64,000 nucleotides of DNA from Bacillota bacterium (GTDB lineage: Bacteria > Bacillota > Clostridia > Christensenellales > Christensenellaceae): assembly GCA_023393165.1 (NCBI GenBank), contig JAEWMJ010000024.1:1-64000 (forward strand). The letters are read 5' to 3'. Position numbers and translations under genes: made by a program. Position 1 is the first letter of the stretch, and each line of letters opens with the position of its first letter. The notes beneath the pieces are model-generated. The model saw only the letters and a list, made by a program, of their open reading frames with translations, did no database searches and was not told where the DNA came from. This document shows, one piece after another, positions 1 to 7,709 of this stretch.

Positions 1-4
1 CATT

Positions 5-121
5 TTCCGGTGGCGATAGCTAAGAGGATCACCTGTTCCCATTCCGAACACAGTAGTTAAGCTCTTATACGCCGAAAGTACTTGGCTGGTAACGGCCCGG
101 GAGGATAGGTAGCTGCCGGAT
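5..121 (+). rRNA. rrf: 5S ribosomal RNA
   Basis: This is a complete 5S rRNA. The terminal helix is visible (TCCGGTGGC at 6-14 pairs with GCTGCCGGA at 112-120), and the conserved core CCGAACACAGTAGTTAAG and the GCCGAAAGTACTTGG segment are present. It marks the 3' end of an rRNA operon whose 23S gene would lie upstream of the window. Confidence 0.95.
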
Positions 122-135
122 TCTAATTTATAAAG

Positions 136-173
136 AGAAAGCTGTTTTACATATAAGGCAGCTTTCTTTTTTA
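136..173 (+). terminator. Intrinsic terminator of the rRNA operon
   Basis: AGAAAGCTG pairs with CAGCTTTCT around a 14-nt loop and is followed by a T run. It lies 15 nt behind the 5S gene, the expected place for the operon terminator. Confidence 0.85.
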
Positions 174-295
174 TTTATCATTTTTGCGCTTTACGATGTA
201 GATAAATATTTAAAAACTAAAATTGCTGCGTAATCTGACGATAAATAGCAATAGATAGTTAATATTATCAAATATATCAGAAAAAGGGAGAACAG

Positions 296-556
296 ATGTC
301 TGAACATGAGAATCAGGTTCCGCTGAAACCGTATGAAGAAAAAAAGGCTGAAGATATCATTGATCAGATTGCCGAAGGCAGAAATCTCAAGATTACGGAT
401 CTTTTCTGCTGCGAATTGGTGCCAGATTCCGAATATGAATCGCGGGCCGGCATTTTGCTGCAAGATAATTGCTGCAGTCAATACGTCTCTGCGGATGGGC
501 GTGACAAAGCAGCTCAATGTGTAATGTGCCGGCATTTTGTATCCAGGATACGATAA
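296..556 (+). CDS. Small Cys-rich hypothetical protein
   Basis: An 86-residue open frame with a fitting ribosome binding site (GGGAG, 6 nt before the ATG). I do not recognise the family. The first 35 residues are charged (many Glu and Lys) and probably helical; the second half holds six cysteines as FCC, NCC and CVMC. There is no signal peptide or membrane segment. It sits alone between the rRNA operon and the glutamate decarboxylase gene, 142 nt before the latter, with no strong promoter or terminator seen between them, so co-transcription is possible. It may be a real small protein or a remnant. Confidence 0.5.
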   Translation: MSEHENQVPLKPYEEKKAEDIIDQIAEGRNLKITDLFCCELVPDSEYESRAGILLQDNCCSQYVSADGRDKAAQCVMCRHFVSRIR

Positions 557-698
557 CCAAGTCGACGCAAAACCTGACAGCAACTGAATTACATTAATTT
601 ATTATTGCACATACATTCCTAAAAATTAGAATACCGTGATAAAACCGATCTTTTTACGCAGACTAATCAAAATTTGAGTAAGGTAAAGGGTATTATTT

Positions 699-2096
699 AT
701 GCTGCATGGAAAACCGAACGATGTAAAATTTATGGATGTTAAACCTGCGGAAACACTGGCGCTTTATGATGACATTGAAATACCTAAATACCGGCTGAGG
801 GAAGATTCAATTGACGCCGGCGTCGCTCGCCGTCTGATCAAAAATGAGCTTTTGGACGAGGGCAGCGCCAGATTGAATATGGCGACGTTCTGTACCACAT
901 TTATGGAGGATGAAGCGGTAGAACTGCTGACCGAGACCCTCGACAAAAATGCAATTGATAAATCGGAATATCCAAGCACAATCGAACTGGAAAACAGGTG
1001 CGTTAATATTATCGCAGACCTTTGGCACGCGCCGGAAATTGGTTTTACCGGCACCTCCACGTTGGGTTCATCTGAAGCCTGCATGCTGGCCGGGCTTGCA
1101 ATGAAATTCAGATGGCGGGATCAGGCACGGTCCATTAGACTGGATACAGCGGCTAAAAAGCCGAATCTGGTGATATCGGCAGGGTACCAGGTATGCTGGG
1201 AAAAGTTTTGCGTTTATTGGGATGTCGAACTGCGCGCCATACCGATTTCTGCCGATAATATGAGCCTGGATATTGAAAAGGCTATGAATGCCGCAGATGA
1301 ATATACAATAGGTATAGTCGGTATCCTGGGACACACATATACCGGAAAGTTTGACGATATCAGCCTTTTGAACGGAGCGGTTGAAAATTATAATAAAAGA
1401 TTCAAAAATAAAGTATTGATTCATATTGACGCAGCTTCCGGCGGACTTTTTACCCCGTTTGTCAATCCCGAACTTAAGTGGGATTTCAGGCTTTCCAATG
1501 TTGTTTCCATCAATACGTCCGGACATAAATACGGCCTTGTTTATCCCGGAGTCGGATGGATCGTATGGAGGAACCGTTCCTTTTTGCCGGATGAACTTAT
1601 CTTTGAAGTTGATTATCTAGGCGGCTCGATGCCTACAATGGCGATTAACTTCTCCCGCTCTGCAAGCCAGATTATCGGGCAGTATTATAATTTTCTTCGG
1701 CTCGGCTTCGCAGGATATTATAAGGTCCATCAACATACAAAAAAAATAGCGGAGTTCATAGCGCGTGAAATAGAAGCGGCGGGCTTGTTTGAAATGATCA
1801 ACCCGGGCGGCAGTATTCCCGTGGTATGCTTTAAATTGTTGGACGGGAAAACGGTCTGGACGCTGTACGATCTGTCCGAATGCCTTCAAATGAAGGGCTG
1901 GCAGCTTCCGGTTTATTCATTGCCCAGAGATATGGAGGATACGGTTGTTCTGCGGATAGTCTGCCGCAGTGATATTTCACTGAATCTTGCGGAGCGTTTT
2001 ATTGAAGATTTTCGGCTTGCCGTAAAAAAGCTGGAGAATTCCGAGGTAATAAACTGCAACCACCAAAGACGCGATACAAAGGGCTTTAAACACTGA
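699..2096 (+). CDS. gadB: Glutamate decarboxylase
   Basis: A 465-residue PLP-dependent decarboxylase (group II) converting L-glutamate to 4-aminobutyrate and CO2 with uptake of a proton; a cytosolic acid-resistance enzyme in other bacteria. The sequence follows Escherichia coli GadB along its length: NMATFCTTF, DLWHAPE, LGSSEACMLAG, HIDAASGG, and the PLP lysine in TSGHKYG (Lys277). The C-terminus ends FKH, matching the E. coli C-terminal tail whose penultimate His plugs the active site at neutral pH, so pH gating may be kept (inference). The ATG is preceded by AAAGGG. No glutamate/GABA antiporter gene is in the window, so a complete acid-resistance system is not shown here. Confidence 0.95.
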   Translation: MLHGKPNDVKFMDVKPAETLALYDDIEIPKYRLREDSIDAGVARRLIKNELLDEGSARLNMATFCTTFMEDEAVELLTETLDKNAIDKSEYPSTIELENRCVNIIADLWHAPEIGFTGTSTLGSSEACMLAGLAMKFRWRDQARSIRLDTAAKKPNLVISAGYQVCWEKFCVYWDVELRAIPISADNMSLDIEKAMNAADEYTIGIVGILGHTYTGKFDDISLLNGAVENYNKRFKNKVLIHIDAASGGLFTPFVNPELKWDFRLSNVVSINTSGHKYGLVYPGVGWIVWRNRSFLPDELIFEVDYLGGSMPTMAINFSRSASQIIGQYYNFLRLGFAGYYKVHQHTKKIAEFIAREIEAAGLFEMINPGGSIPVVCFKLLDGKTVWTLYDLSECLQMKGWQLPVYSLPRDMEDTVVLRIVCRSDISLNLAERFIEDFRLAVKKLENSEVINCNHQRRDTKGFKH

Positions 2097-2233
2097 AGGC
2101 AGGCGTTTTAAAAATTTTTTTGACAGAGCCGGAATTTTTGAATAATTCTTAACGCGATTCCCCCATGCGTCAGCCGTTTTTGCAGACACGTAAATGACAA
2201 ATAAGAAATACCGTATATTATAAGAATTTATGG

Positions 2234-2239
2234 TATAAT
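2234..2239 (+). promoter_or_regulatory. Extended -10 promoter of the thymidylate-synthase-family gene
   Basis: TGGTATAAT gives a perfect -10 with the TGn extension. There is no good -35 hexamer 17 nt upstream, which is usual for extended -10 promoters. The gene starts 34 nt downstream. Confidence 0.6.
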
Positions 2240-2273
2240 AAAGAAAAAAAGGCGAGGATAAGGGGGATTCAGT

Positions 2274-3023
2274 ATGGAAGAATGTTTTGTGCGCGGAAAA
2301 ACGCTGCCTGAGGCGTACCACAAGGCGCTTAAGGAACTGTATGAAAAAGGCGCGGTATTGCCGTGCGGCGATTACAACACCACTCAGAAGGAAGTCTCAA
2401 TGACTATTTACGTGGAACAGGCCATGGCAGAACCCATGATCTCCGTGTTCTGGATCGGCGGACCGCGCGAGCTGCAGCAATATAAAATGGAAATACTGGA
2501 CGGTATCCTCGATTTTGAGATCGGCCTGGAAAACAAATGGGAGTACACCTACCACGCGCGTTTTGCGCACCAATTGCCTTTTATTTTAAACGAACTCAAA
2601 AGAAACCCGGAAACACGCCGGGCGATCATAAACATACGCGATTTTGAAGTGGATTCCAAAAATACGCATCCTGCATGCCTGCAGTCCATGCAGTTTTTCA
2701 TCCGGGAGGGCGCGCTGCACCAGAAAGTGATGATGCGCTCAAACGACGCGGCGGAAGCCACATTTATGAACGCGTTCGCATTCATCATGCTGCAGGAGAA
2801 GATCGCGGACGAGCTTGGGATACCGGTGGGGAGCTACACGCACCGCGCCAATTCTTTCCACTGCTATGAGAAGGATTTTGAGCGGCTGGAAGGGTATATC
2901 CGCGGGATGGAGAGGCCCATTGAGAAGCAAACCTTTGTGTACGAGGGGTATTTTAAAGATCTAATGGAAGATTGCATACCCGAGATTGAAGAGATGGTGG
3001 AAGAACTGAAAGAACGGGTTTAA
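2274..3023 (+). CDS. thyA: Thymidylate synthase family protein
   Basis: A 249-residue protein of the ThyA fold family (methylation of dUMP, or hydroxymethylation of dCMP, using methylene-tetrahydrofolate). Visible landmarks: RRAIINIRD (phosphate-binding Arg pair), the catalytic cysteine in HPACLQSMQF (Cys134), MRSND, and a late THRANSFHCYE segment in the place of the HIY motif of classical ThyA. It is shorter and more divergent than the usual 264-residue enzyme, with few classical blocks outside these, so it may be an atypical ThyA or a dCMP hydroxymethylase-like relative. It has its own promoter and a GGGGG binding site before the ATG. No thyX or second thyA is in the window; dTMP kinase lies 6 kb downstream. 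Confidence 0.75.
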   Translation: MEECFVRGKTLPEAYHKALKELYEKGAVLPCGDYNTTQKEVSMTIYVEQAMAEPMISVFWIGGPRELQQYKMEILDGILDFEIGLENKWEYTYHARFAHQLPFILNELKRNPETRRAIINIRDFEVDSKNTHPACLQSMQFFIREGALHQKVMMRSNDAAEATFMNAFAFIMLQEKIADELGIPVGSYTHRANSFHCYEKDFERLEGYIRGMERPIEKQTFVYEGYFKDLMEDCIPEIEEMVEELKERV

Positions 3024-3126
3024 GTTTTGTTTTGGATTTACATTATACAAGAAATATTTCTAAGGGAGATGAAAAGTCTTCCTTTTTTAAATGGCTTACC
3101 TATGTTCTGAAATAATTACTTATTTT

Positions 3127-3274
3127 TAGCAATCTATTTTTAATTAGGGTATTCCTATTTATTACTTTGTCAGGGGGCCCTAAGGGAAGAAATCGGAATT
3201 TTCCATGGGCCCCCTGACAAAAAAGAAATAAAAAGGAATCCTAATATTAATTAAAAATGGCTTTCCGTATGCTA
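3127..3274 (+). repeat. 148-bp imperfect palindrome with a GTCAGGGGGCCC core
   Basis: The two arms are reverse complements with small gaps: both contain ATTTTTAATT, a GGAAT/ATTCC block, an A/T-rich stretch and the core GTCAGGGGGCCC, meeting in a 25-nt centre. The ends read TAGCA and TGCTA. It fills most of the 340-nt gap between the thymidylate synthase and deaminase genes. The same core palindrome recurs at 26376-26412. It could act as a bidirectional terminator or be a decayed mobile palindrome. Confidence 0.6.
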
Positions 3275-3363
3275 TAAATAAAATATTGAATTTTTATTGT
3301 ATGCAGTTCATACTTAAGATACAGTTGCCATTTGAAAGAATACTCATTGTCAGGAGGATACAT

Positions 3364-3831
3364 ATGAATCAGGATGAATTATATATGCTGGAAGCAATTC
3401 GCTTGTCCGAGCTTGCCGTTGAACATGGAAACGAACCTTTCGGCGCGGTACTGGTAAAAGACGGAATAATGGTATATTCCAATGAAAATCAAATCTATAC
3501 CGGCTCTGACCCCACTTTTCATGCGGAGGCCGGATTGTTGAGGAGATTCTGCGCGGAAACACATATAACGGATTTGCGTGAATACACGTTATACTCAAGT
3601 TGTGAGCCATGCTTTATGTGCTGCGGTTCAATGGTATGGACGAAGCTTGGCCGCTTGGTATATGGGGCCAGTGACATTGACCTGTGCAGCATATTGGGTG
3701 AAACGGGAGCTGAGTGTTGCCGGATCGTGTTTGAAAATTCCGGTTGGAAGCCTCAGGTAACGCCCGGTGTTCTTCGTGACGAAAGTTTTATAATTCTGTC
3801 CCGTTATTTTAAAAAGAACACAAAAGGTTAA
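3364..3831 (+). CDS. Nucleoside (cytidine/guanine-type) deaminase
   Basis: A 155-residue zinc deaminase of the CMP/dCMP-deaminase superfamily, closest to guanine deaminase and TadA-like proteins. The zinc and proton-shuttle motif HAEAGLLRR and the second zinc motif SCEPCFMC are both intact, so it should be active. An upstream in-frame start at 3286 exists, but CAGGAGGAT lies just before the ATG at 3364 and the family's N-terminus (MLEAIRLSELAVEHG) begins there. It is a single-gene unit. The substrate cannot be settled by eye; TadA itself usually carries PCAMC and is linked to dnaX, which is not the case here. Confidence 0.8.
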   Translation: MNQDELYMLEAIRLSELAVEHGNEPFGAVLVKDGIMVYSNENQIYTGSDPTFHAEAGLLRRFCAETHITDLREYTLYSSCEPCFMCCGSMVWTKLGRLVYGASDIDLCSILGETGAECCRIVFENSGWKPQVTPGVLRDESFIILSRYFKKNTKG

Positions 3832-3907
3832 ATTCCGGTTCAATAGGTTCTGCTATAGCAAAAATCAGACGTTTATAATGTGCGTTCGTTTTAATATTGG
3901 CGCTTTG

Positions 3908-4462
3908 CTAACCTTTCATATCCTTCGCCAATTCAATGAGTTTCCTTATCGTTTTAAAATTTCTCACTGTCGCGGCTACGCTCAGTTTATTTAACTTTCC
4001 CGCCAGTTTGGAATCTCTTACGCTATGGCGGAACAACAGGTAAATATCGCGTTCGGAAACTATAAACCGGTCGTTTTCGTTTTGGTATTTATTCAGAATT
4101 TCAATGTCCGCGCTTGTGGGCGCTTGGGGCAGAAGCGCGGCGTAAAGGCTTTCCACGCCCGAAGCAGCTTTAGCCTCTTTGATTTCTTCTTCCGAAAACG
4201 GGCAATTTTTTATGATCCCTTCCAGTTCTTCCGCCGTGCGGAGCACCACTGCCGCGGAAAAGCCGTAGTCCGTCTCGATCCGCTGTTCGATTTGCTCCCC
4301 TAAATATCTTTCATCTTGATTTAAACAGCACGTTGCCGCTTTGGATATATGTCTTTACATCTGAAAGCCCCAGGGCTTCAAATGATTTTCTCAGATTACC
4401 CATTTTTATCGTGTTTTTTCCGCCGACGTTGATCCCCGGATCAGCGCAATAAATACCGCCAT
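3908..4462 (-). pseudogene. DUF1697 protein, broken by two frameshifts
   Basis: Reading the minus strand from the ATG at 4462, which has a GGGGGT binding site, gives MAVFIALIRG, then the frame must shift by one to continue INVGGKN and NLRKSFEALGL through TYIQSGNVLFKS. A second shift is needed to reach DERYLGEQIEQRIETDYG and the remaining open part (from 4249 downwards), which ends SVAATVRNFKTIRKLIELAKD. Together these form a normal-length DUF1697 protein of about 180 residues. Two separate shifts argue for genuine decay over a sequencing error. The family's function is unknown. Confidence 0.8.
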
Positions 4463-4592
4463 TAAACTACCCCCGTTATTGTTTTAACCCAATGCTAGTA
4501 CGTAAAGAAGCGCCTGTCAAGACGAAAAATCCGCCGGCAGATTATGGTTAGGAATGCGGGAACATAAAATATTAAACATGAATTTATTAGCA

Positions 4593-4621
4593 TTGTTATT
4601 TTGTGGGAGAAAGAGTATAGT
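4593..4621 (+). promoter_or_regulatory. Sigma-A-type promoter, twin of the one at 6087
   Basis: TTGTTA and TATAGT are separated by exactly 17 nt. The spacer is TTTTGTGGGA followed by GAAAGAG, almost the same as in the promoter at 6087-6115. Transcription would start near 4628 and run through a short ORF and a hairpin into the CD3324-type gene. Confidence 0.75.
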
Positions 4622-4672
4622 TAAACTGTACGGAAATACGCGGTATAGCGGTTCCGTATTATGAAAGGAGGC

Positions 4673-4726
4673 ATGACTTATTATATTGGAGTCGGTTCGT
4701 TATGCATAGCAAAGGCTGTTGCATAG
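4673..4726 (+). CDS. Possible 17-residue leader peptide
   Basis: A short frame with a very strong binding site (AAAGGAGG) on the transcript from the promoter at 4593. It reads MTYYIGVGSLCIAKAVA and stops inside the left arm of the inverted repeat at 4708-4759. Two readings fit: a leader peptide whose translation affects the hairpin, or a decayed start of an ASKHA-type kinase or dehydratase activase, whose N-termini read YYIGVDIG. I cannot decide between them. Confidence 0.35.
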   Translation: MTYYIGVGSLCIAKAVA

Positions 4727-4759
4727 CGTCAGATAATTGATTCATGTATAGCCTTTGCT
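4708..4759 (+). repeat. Inverted repeat in the leader of the CD3324-type gene
   Basis: AGCAAAGGCT at 4708-4717 is the exact reverse complement of AGCCTTTGCT at 4750-4759. No T run follows, so it is not a standard terminator. It lies between the short ORF and the start of the next gene. Confidence 0.55.
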
Positions 4760-4791
4760 CATTCCTATAAATTAAATCCGGGAGGAGCATA

Positions 4792-5070
4792 ATGAGCTAT
4801 ATAAAAGCAATGGATGTATTGCCAAAAGAACTTATAGATAAAGTTCAAAAATATATTGACGGCGAATACATTTATATTCCAAGAAAAGCGGGCAATAAAA
4901 AAGCTTGGGGTGAAAAAACAAAAAGCAGGGGAGAAATCTCTCTCAGAAATATGGAAATATTTAAAAAAAACAAAGCGGGAATATCTGTAATTTCCCTTGC
5001 GGAAATTTATTATCTGTCACCTAAAAGCATACAGAAAATTATTGCAGGAATAAAACAGAAAATCTATTAA
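4792..5070 (+). CDS. CD3324-family protein (putative HTH DNA-binding)
   Basis: A 92-residue protein starting MSYIKAMDVLPKELIDKVQ, the typical opening of the CD3324 family found in many Clostridia. The basic middle (NKKAWGEKTKSRGEI) and the C-terminal SLAEIYYLSPKSIQKII, a helix-turn-helix like that of Mor-type activators, suggest a small transcription factor. The binding site GGGAGGAG precedes the ATG. It is followed by an intrinsic terminator, so it is a single-gene unit behind a 170-nt leader. The target is unknown; the neighbouring methyltransferase and the twin-promoter DUF1835 gene are candidates. Confidence 0.75.
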   Translation: MSYIKAMDVLPKELIDKVQKYIDGEYIYIPRKAGNKKAWGEKTKSRGEISLRNMEIFKKNKAGISVISLAEIYYLSPKSIQKIIAGIKQKIY

Positions 5071-5074
5071 TAAG

Positions 5075-5110
5075 ATGCGCCGTACAGCTTCCGCTTACGG
5101 CGTATTTTTG
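5075..5110 (+). terminator. Intrinsic terminator
   Basis: ATGCGCCGTA pairs with TACGGCGTAT (10 bp, one G-T pair) and is followed by TTTTTG. It ends the CD3324-type transcript. Confidence 0.8.
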
Positions 5111-5130
5111 TTTATGAAAAGTGTTTGCGG

Positions 5131-5160
5131 TTGCGTCCATAAAAGAACATTCCGTATAAT
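5131..5160 (+). promoter_or_regulatory. Promoter of the methyltransferase gene
   Basis: TTGCGT and a perfect TATAAT are separated by 18 nt. The start codon is 34 nt downstream of the -10 box. Confidence 0.7.
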
Positions 5161-5193
5161 TTTATAAGAAGTAAATGGAAAGGAGTTCTGAAT

Positions 5194-5955
5194 ATGAAGC
5201 AATGGTACGAATTGTTGTTTGAAAACTACGGTAAAAAATACGACGATGAGATATTTACACAGGGAACAATCGGCGAATGCGATTTTATTGAAGCAGAACT
5301 GAATTACGGTAAATCGCTTAAAATAATCGATATTGGATGCGGTACGGGGAGGCATTCCATTGAACTGGCAAAAAGAGGCTATACGGTAACAGGGATAGAC
5401 CTGTCCGATTCCCAGCTTGAAAAAGCAAGAGAAAAGGCCGGGATGCAAAACCTGAATATTGATTTCAGAAAACATGATGCAAGGGATTTGCCGTTTGCTA
5501 ATGAATTTGACGCGGCGATCATGCTTTGCGAAGGAGCGTTTCCATTAATGGAGACAGACGAAATGAATTATGAGATTCTCAAAAACGCGGCCAAAGCAAC
5601 CAAAACCGGCGGCAAAATCATATTTACCACGCTGAACGGTTTGTTCCCTTTGTATCACTCAATAGAACAATTTTGCGCCAAATCGGCTAAGGAGGGCAAC
5701 GCCGGCTATCGCAATCACAAGTTTGATTTAATGACATTCCGTCAACAAAGCGTTATAATGTTTGTCGACGATTCGGGCGTTCATAAGGAACTGGAATGCA
5801 ATGAAAGGTATTACGTACCCAGCGAGATCACTTGGCTGCTTAAGACTCTCGGATTTAAAAAGATCGATATTTTCGGGGCAAAGCTTGGAGCCTTTTCCAG
5901 AGAACACAAACTTTCAACGGAAGATTTCGAAATGCTGGTCGTTGCGGAAAAATAA
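5194..5955 (+). CDS. Class I SAM-dependent methyltransferase
   Basis: A 253-residue cytosolic methyltransferase. Motif I is clear (IIDIGCGTGRHS), followed by the acidic loop GIDLS, then HDARDLPF and the post-motif region GGKIIFTTLNG. This is the Methyltransf_25/11 architecture; the substrate cannot be read from the sequence. It has its own promoter and an AAAGGAG site, and is followed by a long hairpin, so it is monocistronic. It belongs to the accessory cluster at the left end of the window. Confidence 0.85.
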   Translation: MKQWYELLFENYGKKYDDEIFTQGTIGECDFIEAELNYGKSLKIIDIGCGTGRHSIELAKRGYTVTGIDLSDSQLEKAREKAGMQNLNIDFRKHDARDLPFANEFDAAIMLCEGAFPLMETDEMNYEILKNAAKATKTGGKIIFTTLNGLFPLYHSIEQFCAKSAKEGNAGYRNHKFDLMTFRQQSVIMFVDDSGVHKELECNERYYVPSEITWLLKTLGFKKIDIFGAKLGAFSREHKLSTEDFEMLVVAEK

Positions 5956-5997
5956 AAAAAGACTGATGATAACCGTAATTTAAAATTAAAATCCTGG

Positions 5998-6039
5998 GGC
6001 CAAACGGCGGCTTGAGGCAGCTCAATCCGCCGTTTGGCC
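5998..6039 (+). repeat. Long perfect hairpin behind the methyltransferase gene
   Basis: GGCCAAACGGCGG at 5998-6010 pairs perfectly with CCGCCGTTTGGCC at 6027-6039, and inside it TTGAG pairs with CTCAA around a GCAG loop, giving about 19 bp. There is no T run on the plus strand. It may stabilise the 3' end of the mRNA or terminate transcription without a U tract. Confidence 0.7.
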
Positions 6040-6086
6040 ATATTCGTTCTTGCGGCGCTGATTTACCCTAATACCGTTTCCTGTTA

Positions 6087-6115
6087 TTGTTATTTTGTGG
6101 GAATGAGAGTATAGT
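6087..6115 (+). promoter_or_regulatory. Sigma-A-type promoter, twin of the one at 4593
   Basis: TTGTTA and TATAGT are 17 nt apart, with the spacer TTTTGTGGGA followed by ATGAGAG. The 29-nt block differs from the one at 4593 at only three positions. It drives the DUF1835 gene. Confidence 0.75.
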
Positions 6116-6180
6116 GTTATTTGTTATATATTTGAAAGATGAATTAAAATTTATTCCTAAAGAAGTTGGGTGGGGGGAGT

Positions 6181-7083
6181 ATGATCGAGCTTGCATTTAA
6201 CGAAAGCGCCGCCGGCGCGCTGAAATTCGCAAAATCTATGAAACATGGAGACATCCTTCAAGGCGCAATTGCCGTATTCGGCGGTACGGCAAAGGAGCGG
6301 AGGGAGGCCAAAAAGCCCCGTGTTTGGACCGGCTTGACAATGGAAGGCGGCTCCGGGGATGTGGCGCCTTTAAGTCTTTATATGGATATCGGCGATATTT
6401 CGGATACTTTGGATACGGATGCAGGCATGCCCGGGCGCAAAAAAGCGTTGGACGACCTGTTTGCGGAGTACCTCGGCGTGTCGGATGAGATATGGAAAGC
6501 TAACCAGATCACCTTGTCGCGGCTCGAGGAAGCGAAAAAAACGCGAGAGCCCGTGCGCATGTGGATCTGCAACGGCAATCCTTCGGAGCTTTGCGGATTG
6601 TATTTTATATGCCGCCTGTTTGCCGATACCGCAGTACCGCTTTCGGCCGTGCGTATCCCGGAGCAAGTCGAAAAAGACGGCTGCATCGTCAGTTACCGCG
6701 GCACAGGGGACGTCAACGCGGAGGACATGGGACGGTACGCAGGGTATGAGGAACCTGTGAGCGGGTTGCAGCGTATAGTGTTTTCTAATAGTTGGAGCGA
6801 CCTTGTACGTGAAAACGCCCCGCTGCGCGCCTTGGTCAACGGGAGCCTTATGAGCGTTCCGGAAGATTTTTATGATTTTGCCCTTCGCGCAAACATGCCG
6901 GATGGGAAATTCAGAATTGCACATTTGATCGGCAGAACATTGAACCATACGCCGGGCGTCGGCGACCAATGGCTGTATCTGCGGGTGGAATCCATGCTGA
7001 AATCGGGGGAATTGTTCATGGTTTCCGCGGCGGAAGGAGATCATCATTATTCGGCAGTGGTACAGCGAAACCCAGGCCGCTGA
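6181..7083 (+). CDS. DUF1835 domain-containing protein
   Basis: A 300-residue protein beginning MIELAFNESAAGALKFA, the usual start of DUF1835 proteins, with a C-terminal part of the DUF3658 type (DFALRANMPDGKFRIAHLIG). The family's biochemical function is not known to me. I chose the ATG at 6181 over the in-frame TTG at 6166 because the TTG lies within the binding site GGGTGGGGGGAGT. No signal peptide or membrane segment is visible. The gene is read from the twin promoter at 6087 and is followed by a terminator. Confidence 0.75.
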   Translation: MIELAFNESAAGALKFAKSMKHGDILQGAIAVFGGTAKERREAKKPRVWTGLTMEGGSGDVAPLSLYMDIGDISDTLDTDAGMPGRKKALDDLFAEYLGVSDEIWKANQITLSRLEEAKKTREPVRMWICNGNPSELCGLYFICRLFADTAVPLSAVRIPEQVEKDGCIVSYRGTGDVNAEDMGRYAGYEEPVSGLQRIVFSNSWSDLVRENAPLRALVNGSLMSVPEDFYDFALRANMPDGKFRIAHLIGRTLNHTPGVGDQWLYLRVESMLKSGELFMVSAAEGDHHYSAVVQRNPGR

Positions 7084-7127
7084 TAAAGCCTTGCTTTTTG
7101 CGTTGGTTATGGAAAATTTTGCAGGAG

Positions 7128-7155
7128 AAGGCCTTGAGATACAGGCTTTTTTTAT
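7128..7155 (+). terminator. Intrinsic terminator
   Basis: AAGGCCT pairs with AGGCTTT (one G-T pair) around TGAGATAC and continues into a T run. It closes the DUF1835 unit. Confidence 0.65.
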
Positions 7156-7160
7156 TTTAC

Positions 7161-7189
7161 TTGATGAAAAACCCCATTTTTGCTATAGT
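7161..7189 (+). promoter_or_regulatory. Promoter of the membrane protein / decarboxylase / tmk operon
   Basis: TTGATG and TATAGT are separated by 17 nt, and the first gene starts 37 nt downstream. The following genes overlap or abut, so this promoter may drive the run from 7227 to ricT. Confidence 0.7.
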
Positions 7190-7226
7190 AGTAAAAAAGG
7201 CAATAGAAGGATCTGGAACATAAAAA

Positions 7227-7709
7227 ATGTACGAAGAGACGCTCCGGCGCAAGGAACTAAAGGGATTCAAAAGCTTTTTGGGCATCATCGTACTGGTATA
7301 CGGAATACTGGCGCTGATGTTCATTGTCGGTTATATGCAAAAAAAGTTTGGTATCGGCTATCTGCAGTATATATTGATTGCCGGCCTTGTTTTGCTTGGA
7401 ATCGCGATCCTGCGTTCTCTCGCTATGGAATACGTTTATATGATTGGGCGGGACAGAGTGCGGATATTAAGGAAAATCGGCCGAAAGTCCAGGGTTTTGA
7501 TAGAATTTTCTTTTGGGGAGATCATAAAATACGGAAAACGCCCAGAGGTATCCGATGCGGCGTACGGCAGGAAAAAAGTAAGGGCAATTATGGGGAAGGA
7601 AGGCCCGGACACATATTATATTGTGCTGGCTGGCGCAGTTGTGGTGCTCAATCCATCAGGAGTGTTTATGCAAAAATTAAAGGAGGTTTATGAAAAAACC
7701 TATTGTTGA
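7227..7709 (+). CDS. Two-helix membrane protein of unknown function
   Basis: A 160-residue protein with a basic N-terminus and two hydrophobic segments at about residues 17-36 (FLGIIVLVYGILALMF) and 44-64 (YLQYILIAGLVLLGIAI), followed by a basic soluble domain of roughly 90 residues. I do not recognise the family. Its 3' end overlaps the decarboxylase gene by 20 nt, and that gene's binding site lies inside this frame, which indicates translational coupling. The binding site of this gene itself is weak. Confidence 0.65.
   Translation: MYEETLRRKELKGFKSFLGIIVLVYGILALMFIVGYMQKKFGIGYLQYILIAGLVLLGIAILRSLAMEYVYMIGRDRVRILRKIGRKSRVLIEFSFGEIIKYGKRPEVSDAAYGRKKVRAIMGKEGPDTYYIVLAGAVVVLNPSGVFMQKLKEVYEKTYC

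Noticed and set aside
6370..7047. 225-codon open frame on the minus strand
   Set aside because: It lies fully inside the DUF1835 gene in antisense, has no binding site and reads as low-complexity His/Arg-rich sequence.
7091..7693. 200-codon open frame on the plus strand
   Set aside because: It runs across the terminator and promoter at 7128-7189 and overlaps the membrane protein in another frame; no binding site.
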